DNA of 64,000 nucleotides. Source: CBDBBY01 sp965205055. Lineage in GTDB: Bacteria > Pseudomonadota > Alphaproteobacteria > Rhodobacterales > Rhodobacteraceae. The position numbers were made by a program, and so were the translations under genes. Where the stretch lies: assembly GCA_965205055.1 (NCBI GenBank), contig OZ242030.1, positions 1,240,001 through 1,304,000 of the forward strand, written 5' to 3'. Shown in pieces: positions 16,715 to 25,700 of this stretch; position 1 is the first letter of the stretch, and every line of letters begins with the position of its first letter. Below the pieces are notes generated by a model that was given only the letters and a program-made list of their open reading frames with translations, had not been told where the DNA came from and made no database searches.

Positions 16715-16778
16715 TGGCTTGCTGGTTCGCTCACGAGGCTTGTTTATAGCAGAAGAAGCGGCACGGCCAAACCCGGAT

Positions 16779-17403
16779 CTGCGCCAATCCATGCCTCGCA
16801 ATACCTGAAGACGCTAGTCATGAGGCCAGACTGTTTCGAGACAGCGAAAACCAAGTGCTGCGCGTTCCGGCTGCGCATGAAATCCCCGGAGACCCTGTGA
16901 TAATTCAGAAGGATGGCTTATTGCTTTGAGTCCGCAGCGACAAGATGTTGATTCTCGCCGGAGCAGGGCTTTCGGCTCGAAAATTCGGTCGGAATTGACC
17001 GGAATTCAACCGCTTTGCCCGGATTTCAGCGCAAATTGAAAGGATCCGCGGCCCGCGTCAAGGCGAAATCGCATTAATCGGTGAACTCAGACGGCAACGA
17101 ACGCACAAAATGCAGAATCTGCGGACTTAAGTAAACAAGCCATTCGGAAGGATTGTTATCGGCTGATCATTGAGCCGGATCGAAAGAAGTTCTGTTGGAC
17201 TTGTGTCCTTTGGGTCCGGAGGATAAATTTACGGAGATCGACACGAGCCTTCTGCCTGCCAAGAAACTCGAGTTGTAGAGATATTTTAGATGCTTGACAA
17301 TAAATGATTTTTAAGTGCTCCGGACGGGTGGCATTAAATCAATTTATGGCGAAATCAAACACCCCGATACCACGCCACCACTCAGAGCATAGCTCGTCGA
17401 TCC
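16779..17403. other. Non-coding region beyond the array, with a MITE
   Basis: These 625 bases contain no gene I can support. The IS1595-related MITE at 16915-17141 is the only recognisable feature. The interval should hold whatever initiates leftward transcription into the array, apart from the promoter-like motif in the last repeat. Confidence 0.55.
16915..17141. mobile_element. 227-bp MITE related to the IS1595 element at 2011-3257
   Basis: The left end GGCTTATTGCTTTGAGTCC-GCAGC matches the left end of the IS1595 element base for base, and similarity continues for about 75 bases. The reversed right end is GGCTTGTTTACTTAAGTCC-GCAGA. It has no transposase. The flanks are ATTCAGAAGGAT (16903-16914) and ATTCGGAAGGAT (17142-17153), a 12-bp direct repeat with one mismatch, the same length as at the full element. 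It is probably mobilised in trans by that transposase. Confidence 0.8.
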
Positions 17404-18204
17404 TTATGCCCCATATTTGGCTTTAATCGCCTTTTCCTCGAGTGATTCGACAAGCGAGCCTCCGAATTCCGTTCCCAGCCGCGCAAAAATGCTCCGGCGG
17501 CGCGAATACGTCTTGAACCTTACTTTTTCCCCGAATTTCTCTTTCATTTTCGGAACCAAGTAGCTGATTCCGTCCGCCAAGCCGAGATCTACCGCCCGCG
17601 CTCCCGTCCAGAATTTCCCGGTGAACAGATCGTCGCCCGAAAGCTTGCTCCCCCGGCGGTCGGTAACATGCTGAATGAAGGTCTGGTGCAATTCGCTCTG
17701 CAGCTCTTCCAGCCGCGAGACGTCGCTTTCCTTCTCAGGCAGGAACGGGTCAAGGATGCTCTTGTCTTCGCCGGCCGTATGAACCCTGCGTTCTATGCCC
17801 GATCTCTTCAGAAGGTCGTGAAACCCGAACGAGGCGGAGATCACGCCGATGGATCCGACGATTGAGGACGGATCGACAAAAATCTCGTCCGCAGCGCATG
17901 CGATCCAATACCCGCCTGATGCGGCAAGATCTTCGACGAATGCGAATACCGGCACTTTCCTTTCCTCTGAAAGCCGGCGTATTCTTCCGGAAATCAACGA
18001 CGATTGAACCGGCGATCCGCCGGGCGAGTTCAACGCAAGCGCGACCGCGCTCGGTTTGCCTTTGCTGAACGCGCGCTCGATCAGCGGGGCGATGCCCGCG
18101 TCGTTGAGTGCCGAAGAACGGACCATCCCGCCGGACGCGATCACCCCTTCCAGCCTGACTACGGAAACCAGAGGCGTGCGTTTTCTGAATCTTGGGAATT
18201 TCAT
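17404..18204 (-). CDS. sppA: S49-family signal peptide peptidase (SppA/SohB-like)
   Basis: This 266-residue protein is short for SppA and close to the single-domain S49 type. The likely catalytic dyad is Ser96 in AASGGYW and Lys148 in GEDKSILDPF, 52 residues apart as in the family. The oxyanion region ALNSPGGSP lies near residue 58-64. No strong transmembrane helix is seen at the N-terminus (KFPRFRKRTPLVSVVRLEG). S49 enzymes degrade cleaved signal peptides or membrane-associated fragments at the inner membrane. A partial copy of this gene is embedded at 6512-6924, so it has taken part in a local duplication. The right neighbour on the same strand (SDR) ends 343 bases upstream, so it is probably transcribed separately. 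Confidence 0.88.
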   Translation of the reverse strand: MKFPRFRKRTPLVSVVRLEGVIASGGMVRSSALNDAGIAPLIERAFSKGKPSAVALALNSPGGSPVQSSLISGRIRRLSEERKVPVFAFVEDLAASGGYWIACAADEIFVDPSSIVGSIGVISASFGFHDLLKRSGIERRVHTAGEDKSILDPFLPEKESDVSRLEELQSELHQTFIQHVTDRRGSKLSGDDLFTGKFWTGARAVDLGLADGISYLVPKMKEKFGEKVRFKTYSRRRSIFARLGTEFGGSLVESLEEKAIKAKYGA

Positions 18205-18547
18205 CGTCGAAACCTATGTTGAGGTGCATGTCCTTTCAAGGACGATTCTTGCGAATGCCGACGCCGCCGTTCCGATTCCGGCTTGCCGCCGAATACGGCA
18301 CGATTTCATGATCGGCCGCCTTCCTCGGTTCGCGCGCCGCGCCGCTGGTTGTTTCTCTTGCGACTACTGAAGGATAGGGCATCGCTGCGCAAGCGAAATC
18401 CGAGCAAGATCGTTTGCATATCGTGTCTTCACATAGTTTCGGATTTGTCTGCCGCAAGGCAAACCGCTCGGCGGCCTGAATTTCAACCCTTCGCCAAAGC
18501 AGCTGCATTGCAGCCTGCTGCGGCCGTCGCCGCTGGGGCGGAATCCC
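18205..18547. other. Intergenic region upstream of sppA
   Basis: These 343 bases lie between the SDR stop and the sppA start, both leftward. They should hold the sppA promoter. I see no convincing coding frame, terminator or repeat. Confidence 0.5.
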
Positions 18548-19312
18548 TCACCCGGTCGGAATGATGCCTCCGTCAACGACCAAGGCTTGCCCTGTCATCA
18601 TCCTGCTCGCGCCGGAAGCAAGAAAAAGCACTGGATCAACCATGTCTTTCGGCTCCAAATGCTCTTGCAGGCATTGCTTCTGCAAATGCCCCGCAAGCAA
18701 GTCGGGCTTCGCCCAGAGATCCAGCTGCCTGTCCGTCAAAACCCACCCGGGCAGCAGGGCATTGACCCGAATATTCTTCGGACCGAGCTCTCGCGCGAGC
18801 ACGCGAGTGAGACCTGTGATCGCCGCCTTGGAAGTCGCGTAGACCGGATAGCCGGCGTTCCCCATGACATAGGAAATCGACGAAAAATTGATGATCGAAC
18901 CCCCGCCTGCCCTTTCCATTCCCGGAGCGACCCGCTGGGCCGTGAAAAAATGCGGGCGAAGGTTCACGTTGATGCTTCGATCCCAGTCTTCTACCGAATA
19001 GCCGTTCAAATCGTGGCGCGAGTCGTCCGCTGCATTGTTGACCAATACGGTAATTTCGCCGTTTTCCGCCGCCGCTTGATCGATTGCCCTCCTGAGAGCG
19101 CCAACATCCGTGACGTCGCAAGGAATATATAGCGGTGCTTTGCCGTATTTTTCTTTCAGTTCCTCTGCAAAAGGCTTGGCGTCCGAACGCTGGATGAACG
19201 CCACCTTCGCGCCTTGCCGGATGAATCCTTCGGTAAGGGCGGCGCCGATTCCGGAACCGCCACCTGTGATGAATACAGACTTGCCCGCCAAATCGTTGAA
19301 TTTCGTATCCAT
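18548..19312 (-). CDS. Short-chain dehydrogenase/reductase
   Basis: This 254-residue classical SDR is read from ATG 19312 (GGAAA upstream); an in-frame start further upstream would add an unrelated tail. It has the cofactor motif TGGGSGIG near residue 18, NNAAD around residue 94, a catalytic Ser in INFSSIS, and the YATSK Tyr/Lys pair. It ends MMTGQALVVDGG, the usual SDR C-terminus. Substrate cannot be read from sequence. Its place after the ABC transporter genes, on the same strand, suggests oxidation or reduction of an imported sugar or sugar acid. Confidence 0.88.
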   Translation of the reverse strand: MDTKFNDLAGKSVFITGGGSGIGAALTEGFIRQGAKVAFIQRSDAKPFAEELKEKYGKAPLYIPCDVTDVGALRRAIDQAAAENGEITVLVNNAADDSRHDLNGYSVEDWDRSINVNLRPHFFTAQRVAPGMERAGGGSIINFSSISYVMGNAGYPVYATSKAAITGLTRVLARELGPKNIRVNALLPGWVLTDRQLDLWAKPDLLAGHLQKQCLQEHLEPKDMVDPVLFLASGASRMMTGQALVVDGGIIPTG

Positions 19313-19446
19313 GCGCTTTCCCGTTTCGCAGTTTTCGCTATTCCAATCGAAGCCGTTGCGCGGGTTGAACTGTTTCGTCAATGCCGCGACAGACCGTAAT
19401 CCGTTTACGCAAAGTCAATTGGTATGTGATGCGCCGAGCTGATGTC

Positions 19447-21066
19447 CTACTGGAGCTGAAACGCCGCGTCGACCAGCCTCTTTGTATATTCGGTCTCGGG
19501 GGAAGCCAACACTCGTTCCGTCGGGCCTTGTTCCACCACGTTTCCGCCCTGCATTACGATGATGTTGTGGCACAGCGCCTTTACGACCTTGAGGTCATGG
19601 CTGATGAACACATAGCTGACGTCATGCTTGCGCCGCAGGTCGCGCAGCAGGTCGATAATTTGAGCTTGAATCGAAAGATCCAACGCGGATGTCGGCTCGT
19701 CCAGCAGGATGAACTTCGGCTTCATGACCATGGCCCGGGCGATTGCGATTCGCTGGCGCTGCCCGCCGGAGAACTCGTTCGGAAAACGGTCGAGTACGTC
19801 CGGTTCAAGCTGGACCTCTTCTATCGCTTCCTTGATTCTGCGCTCGCGTTCGGTGCTGCTTTCGCACAATTCATTGACGATCAAGCCCTCGCCGATGATC
19901 TGCCGGACGATCATGCGCGGATTGAGAGACGAAAACGGGTCTTGGAACACGACCTGGATTTCCGGCCTGTAGGGCCGAAGCTCCCGCTTGGATAAATTGT
20001 CGATCCTTTTGTCGTTGAAAGCAATCGTCCCTGAAGTCAAATCCTGCAGCCTGATCAGCGACATCCCCAGCGTCGTTTTGCCTGATCCGCTTTCTCCGAC
20101 GATGCCGAGCGTTTCGCCGTTCCGGACTCGGAGAGAAACATTTTGGACCGCGACGAGATCCAAAGTCTTCCTGTTGAAGAAGCTTCCGTGCTTGATCTTG
20201 AACACATTCCGCAATTCGTCTCCCCGCATCACATCGGCGGCCTGAGCGGGAAGCGTATCCGGCACGCCCGAAGGCTCGCTTGCAATGAGGTGTTTTGTGT
20301 ATGGATGCTGAGGATTCTCAAACAATTGGCGGGTATCGGCTTGTTCCAGAATCTTCCCGTATCTCATCACGCAGACTCGGTCCGAGGTCTGCCGGACGAC
20401 GCCGAGATCATGAGTAATGAGAATGATCGCCATTCCATGCCGCTTCTGGAGATCGAGTAGCAGCTTCAGTATTTCTGCCTGCACGGTGACGTCCAAGGCC
20501 GTCGTCGGCTCGTCGGCGATCAGCAGGTCCGGTTCGTTCGCCAGCGCCATCGCGATCATCACCCGCTGCCGCTGCCCTCCGGAGAGCTGATGCGGGTATT
20601 GGGAATAGCGCGCTTCCGGCTCCGGAATTCGAACCTCGTTCAGCAGCCGGATGACTTCGGCCTTCGCCTCCGATTTCGTGACCTTCCGGTGCTGCCTGAT
20701 GACTTCCGCGACTTGGTCGCCGACGCAGTAGATGGGGTTCAAGCTGGTCAGCGGCTCCTGGAAGATCATCGTGATCCTGTCGCCGCGAATGTTCTGCATC
20801 TCCAGGTCGGAGATCGTCATGAGATCGCGCCCCTTGAACCTGATCTTCGTTTCCGGGCCGACCGCGGCGTTCTCCGCGAGCATCCGCATCACCGCCCTTG
20901 CGGTCACGGATTTTCCCGATCCGCTCTCCCCGACGATCGCGAACGTCTCTCCGCCGTTCACGACGAACGAATTGCCTTGAACGGCTTTCACCGTTCCGCC
21001 GACGGTGCGGAATTCCACCGAGACGTTCTCTACTTCGAGAAGCGGAGGTTCTTGCGGCGCAGTCAT
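19447..21066 (-). CDS. ABC transporter ATPase, two fused DppD/DppF-type domains
   Basis: This 539-residue protein contains two complete nucleotide-binding domains. The first has Walker A GESGSGKS near residue 50, signature LSGGQRQR near 164 and Walker B LLIADEPTTALD. The second has GESGSGKTT, FSGGQRQRIAIARA and FILLDEPTSALD. An OppF/DppD-type C-terminal tail follows the first domain (HPYTKHLIASEPSG). In the peptide/oligosaccharide (PepT) family these are often two genes; the fusion is a known arrangement. It powers the permeases encoded immediately upstream; the gap to the permease stop is one base. The operon's solute-binding protein and the flanking glycosidases favour an oligosaccharide or sugar-acid substrate, by inference. 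Confidence 0.93.
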   Translation of the reverse strand: MTAPQEPPLLEVENVSVEFRTVGGTVKAVQGNSFVVNGGETFAIVGESGSGKSVTARAVMRMLAENAAVGPETKIRFKGRDLMTISDLEMQNIRGDRITMIFQEPLTSLNPIYCVGDQVAEVIRQHRKVTKSEAKAEVIRLLNEVRIPEPEARYSQYPHQLSGGQRQRVMIAMALANEPDLLIADEPTTALDVTVQAEILKLLLDLQKRHGMAIILITHDLGVVRQTSDRVCVMRYGKILEQADTRQLFENPQHPYTKHLIASEPSGVPDTLPAQAADVMRGDELRNVFKIKHGSFFNRKTLDLVAVQNVSLRVRNGETLGIVGESGSGKTTLGMSLIRLQDLTSGTIAFNDKRIDNLSKRELRPYRPEIQVVFQDPFSSLNPRMIVRQIIGEGLIVNELCESSTERERRIKEAIEEVQLEPDVLDRFPNEFSGGQRQRIAIARAMVMKPKFILLDEPTSALDLSIQAQIIDLLRDLRRKHDVSYVFISHDLKVVKALCHNIIVMQGGNVVEQGPTERVLASPETEYTKRLVDAAFQLQ

Positions 21067-21067
21067 T

Positions 21068-22207
21068 TCAATTCGTGCTGTAGGGGTCGATGGCGTCGCG
21101 CAAGCCGTCGCCGAATGCGTTGAACGCCAGAACGGACAGAATGATCATCCCGACGGGAGCCATCATCCACGGCGCAGCTGAAAACGACTGGAAATCGAGG
21201 ATCTGATTCAGCATCACGCCCCAGCTCACCATCGGCTGCTGCACGCCGACGCCGAGGAAGGAAAGGAAGCTTTCGAGCAGGATGACTTCCGGAAGCTGGT
21301 AGGTCGCCCAAACGATCAGGTGCGACGAGACGTTCGGGACCACGTGCCGGAACAGAATTCTGCCGTTCGAAGCGCCGACCGCCTCCGCGGCCTTGACATA
21401 TTCAAGGCGCCGCATGGCGATCACCTTGCCCCGCACCTCCCGCGACAGATCCGCCCATCGCAGCAAGACGAGGATTCCGGCGAACATCATGAACACCAGC
21501 ACGGCGTCGGCCCGTCTGGGCAGCAGCGCCGTGAGCGCGAGATAGAACGGAAGGTCGGGAAACGCTTTGAAGAATTCAACGACGCGCTGCATTACAAGAT
21601 CGTACGCGCCGCCGAAAAATCCCGCCGTCACGCCGATCACGGTTCCGATCGCCAGCGCGGCCCCCATTACGACGAGCCCCATCAGGAGCGAGATGCGGGT
21701 GCCCCATATCATCCGGGAGAACACGTCGCGGCCGAGATTGTCGGTTCCGAGTATGTGCACGCCGGAATCGTCCTCGGTGCCGAACAGATGCGTGGTGAAC
21801 TCGATTCCGAGGAACGACCACTCGCTGCCCTGTACGAAAAACCGTACCACGGACTTTCTTTCCGCGCTCGGCATGAAAGTGATTTCGAATGTGTTGGGAT
21901 CCATCTCCTCTTCGAATCCGTAAACGAACGGCCTCTGAAAGCCGTTTTCGGAATCGAACATCCTGATCGCTTGGGGAGGGGTGTAGAGCAGCGCCTGGTT
22001 TTTTTCCTGCGGCCCGTACGGCGCGATGAACCCGGCGAACAAAGCGGTCAGAACGATCAGAACGCAGCCGATCAATCCTGCCATCCCGTACGCGTTGCCT
22101 CGGAACCGGCGGCGAACCAATTGCCAATATGTCAGCGAATGAGCGGCCCGCGCCTCCGCGTTCATGCCGCTCGCGGAGAGGCCGCTTTGCTCCTGCGCCT
22201 GCTCCAT
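21068..22207 (-). CDS. ABC transporter permease, DppC/OppC type
   Basis: This 379-residue permease has an N-terminal cytoplasmic extension, a first membrane segment (LIGCVLIVLTALFAGFIAPYG) and a periplasmic insertion of about 90 residues. A BPD-type core with the EAA-like loop EYVKAAEAVGASNGRILFRHV follows. It ends FGDGLRDAIDP, typical of DppC/OppC C-termini. Its ATG overlaps the stop of the preceding permease gene (TGATG). It forms the channel with the second permease and is energised by the fused ATPase encoded next. Confidence 0.93.
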   Translation of the reverse strand: MEQAQEQSGLSASGMNAEARAAHSLTYWQLVRRRFRGNAYGMAGLIGCVLIVLTALFAGFIAPYGPQEKNQALLYTPPQAIRMFDSENGFQRPFVYGFEEEMDPNTFEITFMPSAERKSVVRFFVQGSEWSFLGIEFTTHLFGTEDDSGVHILGTDNLGRDVFSRMIWGTRISLLMGLVVMGAALAIGTVIGVTAGFFGGAYDLVMQRVVEFFKAFPDLPFYLALTALLPRRADAVLVFMMFAGILVLLRWADLSREVRGKVIAMRRLEYVKAAEAVGASNGRILFRHVVPNVSSHLIVWATYQLPEVILLESFLSFLGVGVQQPMVSWGVMLNQILDFQSFSAAPWMMAPVGMIILSVLAFNAFGDGLRDAIDPYSTN

Positions 22208-23232
22208 CAGCTTTTCATTTCAAGCGTGGCTTGGCGGACTCGCGGATCCATCAATGCCAGCATCAGATCCGCAATCAGGTTGCCGATCACGATGATCGCG
22301 GCGACGATCAGGAAGATCGCCGCGATCACGAGCATGTCCCGGTTGGCTATGGAGCCGAGGATGAGCGGCCCGATGGTTGGGATTCCGAGAACGATCGCTA
22401 TCTCTATCTCGCCCTTGATCATGTAGTCGAAGCGCGTGCCCATGTTCATGATGACCGGATGCAGCGCATTCGGTATGGCGTGCAGGAAGATGATCCGCCG
22501 GCGGGACAGCCCCTTCGCGCGGGCGGTCTCCACGTACTGCGCGTTCATCACGTCCAGCAGGTTGGCCCGCATCATGCGGAGCGTGTAGGCTTGCCCGGCC
22601 CAGATCGCGATCAGCAGAATCGGCCAGACATGCTTGAAGAAATCCCAAAGCTTGGCGAAGTTCCAATAGTCCTGCAGAACGTACTCGGCCGAATTCAGCG
22701 CACCGATGTAGGGCGAGTGCCATACGAAGGCCAGAAAATAGAGGATGACCAGCGCCATCACGAATTTTGGGATGACGATCCCGAGGAACGCGACGATCGT
22801 GGCGACCGTATCACCAATCTTGTACTGGTTGATCGCCGCGTAAATTCCGAGGAGTCCGCCGATGATCTGCCCGACGATCAACGCCGTGACGGCGATCCCC
22901 ATCGAGCGCGGGAGCCGGGTGCCTATCACTTCGGTCACCGGCTGGTTGTAGAAATAGGAGAACCCGAAGTCCCAGCTCGTGACAATGCCCTTGATCCAAA
23001 GGAGGTACTGGATCCACACCGGATTGTCCAAACCCATTTCCGCACGCATCGCGTCGGCGCGGGGCTGCAGTTCCAGCCTGCTTTGTCCGGTGATGGACAT
23101 CGTGCGGTTGATCCAGATGTCCACATAGTCGCCGGGAACGGCGACGATCAGGGCGAATGAAACTATTGAGATTCCGATGAGGAGTGGGATCGTAGCGAGC
23201 ATCCGCTGCGCCATGAATATTGCAAGTCCCAC
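22207..23232 (-). CDS. ABC transporter permease, DppB/OppB type
   Basis: This 341-residue permease starts at GTG 23232 (GGGAAG upstream); ATG 23214 is an alternative. The N-terminal membrane helix AQRMLATIPLLIGISIVSF and the periplasmic loop leading to MGLDNPVWIQYLLW are typical of DppB. The EAA-type loop reads YVETARAKGLSRRRIIFLHAIPNALHP. Six hydrophobic segments are visible. It is coupled to the DppC-like gene by a TGATG overlap and follows the binding-protein gene after 86 bases. Confidence 0.93.
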   Translation of the reverse strand: MGLAIFMAQRMLATIPLLIGISIVSFALIVAVPGDYVDIWINRTMSITGQSRLELQPRADAMRAEMGLDNPVWIQYLLWIKGIVTSWDFGFSYFYNQPVTEVIGTRLPRSMGIAVTALIVGQIIGGLLGIYAAINQYKIGDTVATIVAFLGIVIPKFVMALVILYFLAFVWHSPYIGALNSAEYVLQDYWNFAKLWDFFKHVWPILLIAIWAGQAYTLRMMRANLLDVMNAQYVETARAKGLSRRRIIFLHAIPNALHPVIMNMGTRFDYMIKGEIEIAIVLGIPTIGPLILGSIANRDMLVIAAIFLIVAAIIVIGNLIADLMLALMDPRVRQATLEMKS

Positions 23233-23318
23233 GGATCTTCCCGCCCCCGGATCGTGTTCGCGCGAATCTCGATGTTAGACGACGGGCCTCTCTTGCGAAA
23301 GGCCCGCCGCGGATTTGG

Positions 23319-25349
23319 TCAGTTGTCGTAGGTCGGGATCTGGCCTTCCAGCAGCTCGTCGATCTGCTCGTCGGAAGCGGCCCAGAGACGCTCGCGCACG
23401 ACGCCGTCCTCGGCCCACTCGAACATGAAGACGGGCGTTCCCGGATGGGCGTTCCTGATCCGCTTGTTGATCAGGAGCGCCGCAGGAGCCTGCGTCAGTC
23501 CGATGGTGTAGACGTTCTCCGTCCAGAGGCGCTGGATGGTCCGCGCGGCGGCCGCAGCCTCCGCGGCGTCCCAGGTTTCCTGGATCAGCTGGACGGCGTC
23601 GGCCATTTCGACTTCCCAGTCGAACAGGTTCCTGTTGCCCTCGTCGTCGGCCGGGTGCCAGTCGGGGCAGCCGAGCGAAATCGGCACATAATCGCAGGTC
23701 TGCCGCGTCGGGATCACCCAGTGATGGCGGCGTTCGATCATGTTGAAATTGCCCGAGTCGGCGACCGGTTCGATCTCCTCGACAGCGCGCGCAAGGATGC
23801 GCAGGCCCGCATCGGCCAGCATCGACACGATGGCGTCGACCTGCTTGCGGTCCGTCGGCTCGCTCGTGTCGAAGGTCAGGTCGATCTCCGCATCCGCTCC
23901 GGTTCCGGGCAAGTTCCGCACCCCGTTGCCGTCCGTGTCCGAGAGGCCCAGCTCGTCGAGCATCGCGTTGGCCCTATCAAGGTCGTACGGATAGTAGACG
24001 GTCGAATCGTAGTCGTAGTACGGCGAGCCTACCGAGAAGCCTCCCGGGTAAGGATAGCTGAACGGCCCCCTCGCGATCGACTGGCCGATCGCGTCGCGGT
24101 CCAGCGCGTGGCTGAGTGCTACGCGGAAATCCTTGTTCCTGAACAGCTGCCTGAGCTCTGCATCGACCTCGTCCTCGACGCCGACCGTCTCGGAAAAGTT
24201 CAGCTCGATCTCCCATGAAAGCACGCGCGGGCCGAACTGGGCTTTCGTCGGCGAGTCCTCGGCCTGGCTCTGCTTGAGCGCTTCAACGTAGTTGCCGGGA
24301 TTCTCCATGTTGGAAAAGTCGCCGGTGCCCGCCACCGCCTGCGTCGTCCGGTCGGACCAAGTCGTCAGCTTGAAGTGCATCTCGTTCATGTACGGGAGCT
24401 GGTTGCCGGCTTCGTCGACCTTCCAGTAGTACGGGTTGCGGCGCATGATGACGATTTCATCCGGTATGTGCTCGACCGGAACCCACGGACCCAGCACCAC
24501 CGGCGGAAGCAGATCCGACGGCAGCGCGTTGCGATAGCTGTCGTAGGTCGCATCGCCGTTGTACTTCGGATGGTGCGGCATGAGCACATGGCTCGGGCCG
24601 GGGCATCCTTGAATGTACGCCAGCGATTGCACTCTCGACGGGCCCTGCGGAGTCGTGAAATTGAACCGGACCGTCGCCGCGTCGATCACGTCCATGGTCG
24701 TCCCCTCGCCCATGCCGTTCGGCGACATCCAGGCGGTGACGTTTTCGTCCTGCACGTTGTCTTCCCACCAGAATCGCACGTCTTCCGAGTCGAAGGGATC
24801 GCCGTCCGACCAGCGCGCGCCCTCGACCAGGTTCAAGGTGAGTTGTGTTTTCTCGTCGTTCCACTCCCAGCTTTTCGCGAGATTCGGGAGCGGTCCGGAC
24901 TGGTCTTCCGCCTTGACCTGCCAAAGCGCGCCGACGCGGACGAGGCACTCCTGCATCGCCATGTTGATGCCGCCCCATCCCTGATGCTGGCCGGCCATCC
25001 AGTTCCACCCTTCGGGCCGCCCTCCGATCACATGGCGGAATACGCCTCCGTACTCCCCGATGCCGTCCGACATCGCGCCGGTCAGGTGCACCAAAGGTTC
25101 TTTCGGAAGCCGATCTTCAACCGGCGGAAGCTTGCCCGCCGCCACCAATTCGCTCAGGAACGCCGGTTCCGAGTAGCTGTTCAAAGCCCGGAAGGTCCAT
25201 AGATCGTCGCGCCCGAGCAGTTCGTACTCGAGGCTGGACATGCTCATCTCCTCCGGCATCATGTCGGCGCTCGCGCTGCCCGCCCAAATCCCGGCGGCGC
25301 CGGAACATGCGACGAGAGCGGCGCACAACCGCTTTTCAAAACTGGTCAT
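23319..25349 (-). CDS. Periplasmic solute-binding protein, family 5
   Basis: The protein has 676 residues from ATG 25349 with GGAGAA upstream. Residues 1-28 form a signal peptide, with cleavage likely after SASA. The mature part has family 5 features: the NLAKSWEWNDEKTQLTLNL block, ARWSDGDPFDSEDVRFWWED, and late segments with NKDFRVALSHALDRDAIGQ. It is longer than typical dipeptide-binding proteins, as is common for members that bind oligosaccharides or other larger ligands. It begins the transporter operon and is divergent from an AraC-type regulator gene that probably controls it. Confidence 0.92.
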   Translation of the reverse strand: MTSFEKRLCAALVACSGAAGIWAGSASADMMPEEMSMSSLEYELLGRDDLWTFRALNSYSEPAFLSELVAAGKLPPVEDRLPKEPLVHLTGAMSDGIGEYGGVFRHVIGGRPEGWNWMAGQHQGWGGINMAMQECLVRVGALWQVKAEDQSGPLPNLAKSWEWNDEKTQLTLNLVEGARWSDGDPFDSEDVRFWWEDNVQDENVTAWMSPNGMGEGTTMDVIDAATVRFNFTTPQGPSRVQSLAYIQGCPGPSHVLMPHHPKYNGDATYDSYRNALPSDLLPPVVLGPWVPVEHIPDEIVIMRRNPYYWKVDEAGNQLPYMNEMHFKLTTWSDRTTQAVAGTGDFSNMENPGNYVEALKQSQAEDSPTKAQFGPRVLSWEIELNFSETVGVEDEVDAELRQLFRNKDFRVALSHALDRDAIGQSIARGPFSYPYPGGFSVGSPYYDYDSTVYYPYDLDRANAMLDELGLSDTDGNGVRNLPGTGADAEIDLTFDTSEPTDRKQVDAIVSMLADAGLRILARAVEEIEPVADSGNFNMIERRHHWVIPTRQTCDYVPISLGCPDWHPADDEGNRNLFDWEVEMADAVQLIQETWDAAEAAAAARTIQRLWTENVYTIGLTQAPAALLINKRIRNAHPGTPVFMFEWAEDGVVRERLWAASDEQIDELLEGQIPTYDN

Positions 25350-25700
25350 GTACAGTTCTCCAATCTGTCAGTATGCATGAAACTTCATTAACACCCATCA
25401 AGCGCGGCAAATCTTCCAATCAAATATGATAGAATTCCGGTTTCCTACTAAATGAGGTCGAATCGGCCCTGCCGATGCAAAGTTCATCAATCGCGCTTGG
25501 TCATGCCGGCCGGACCGACAGGCTTGTCGCCGCTGGCCGATTCAGGTCGGCGATTTTGTATCCCCAATCCTGCCGGATGATCAACCGGCAGAGCGACCGA
25601 CGGCCCCGGCCTCAAGTTTCGAACGGATGTCGAGCGCTTGAGGCCGCCTCTTCGCATTTTTCGAAGGAACGGTATATCCTGCCGCGAGGGAGATCGAAAA
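25350..25700. other. Divergent control region between transporter operon and AraC regulator
   Basis: These 351 bases lie between the starts of two divergently read genes and must contain both promoters. An AT-rich stretch at about 25380-25455 is the most promoter-like part. I cannot pick a specific operator. Frames on either strand are not convincing. Confidence 0.5.

Larger units (their letters stand above)
13098..16778 (-). CRISPR. Type II-C CRISPR array, 32 repeats, three insertions
   Basis: The 36-bp repeat is, on the plus strand, GTTCTAGCAGAAGAAGCGGC followed by GCAGCCAAACCCGGAC. Spacers are 30 bp with two 31-bp exceptions (14454-14484 and the split one). Repeats 1-22 run 13098-14520 without change. 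Repeat 23 is split by a 205-bp element and repeat 30 by a 150-bp element. Repeat 31 (15442-15477) has one mismatch. The last spacer is split by an ISAs1 element, and repeat 32 (16743-16778) is degenerate (TTTATAG start, GCACGG, GGAT end). There are 31 spacers; those at 14521-14550 and 14796-14825 are identical, leaving 30 distinct. The strand is assigned from the tracrRNA anti-repeat, the terminator at the cas2 end and the extended -10 motif TGCTAGAAC at each repeat's 3' end. Degeneracy at the far end suggests new spacers enter next to cas2. Confidence 0.95.
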
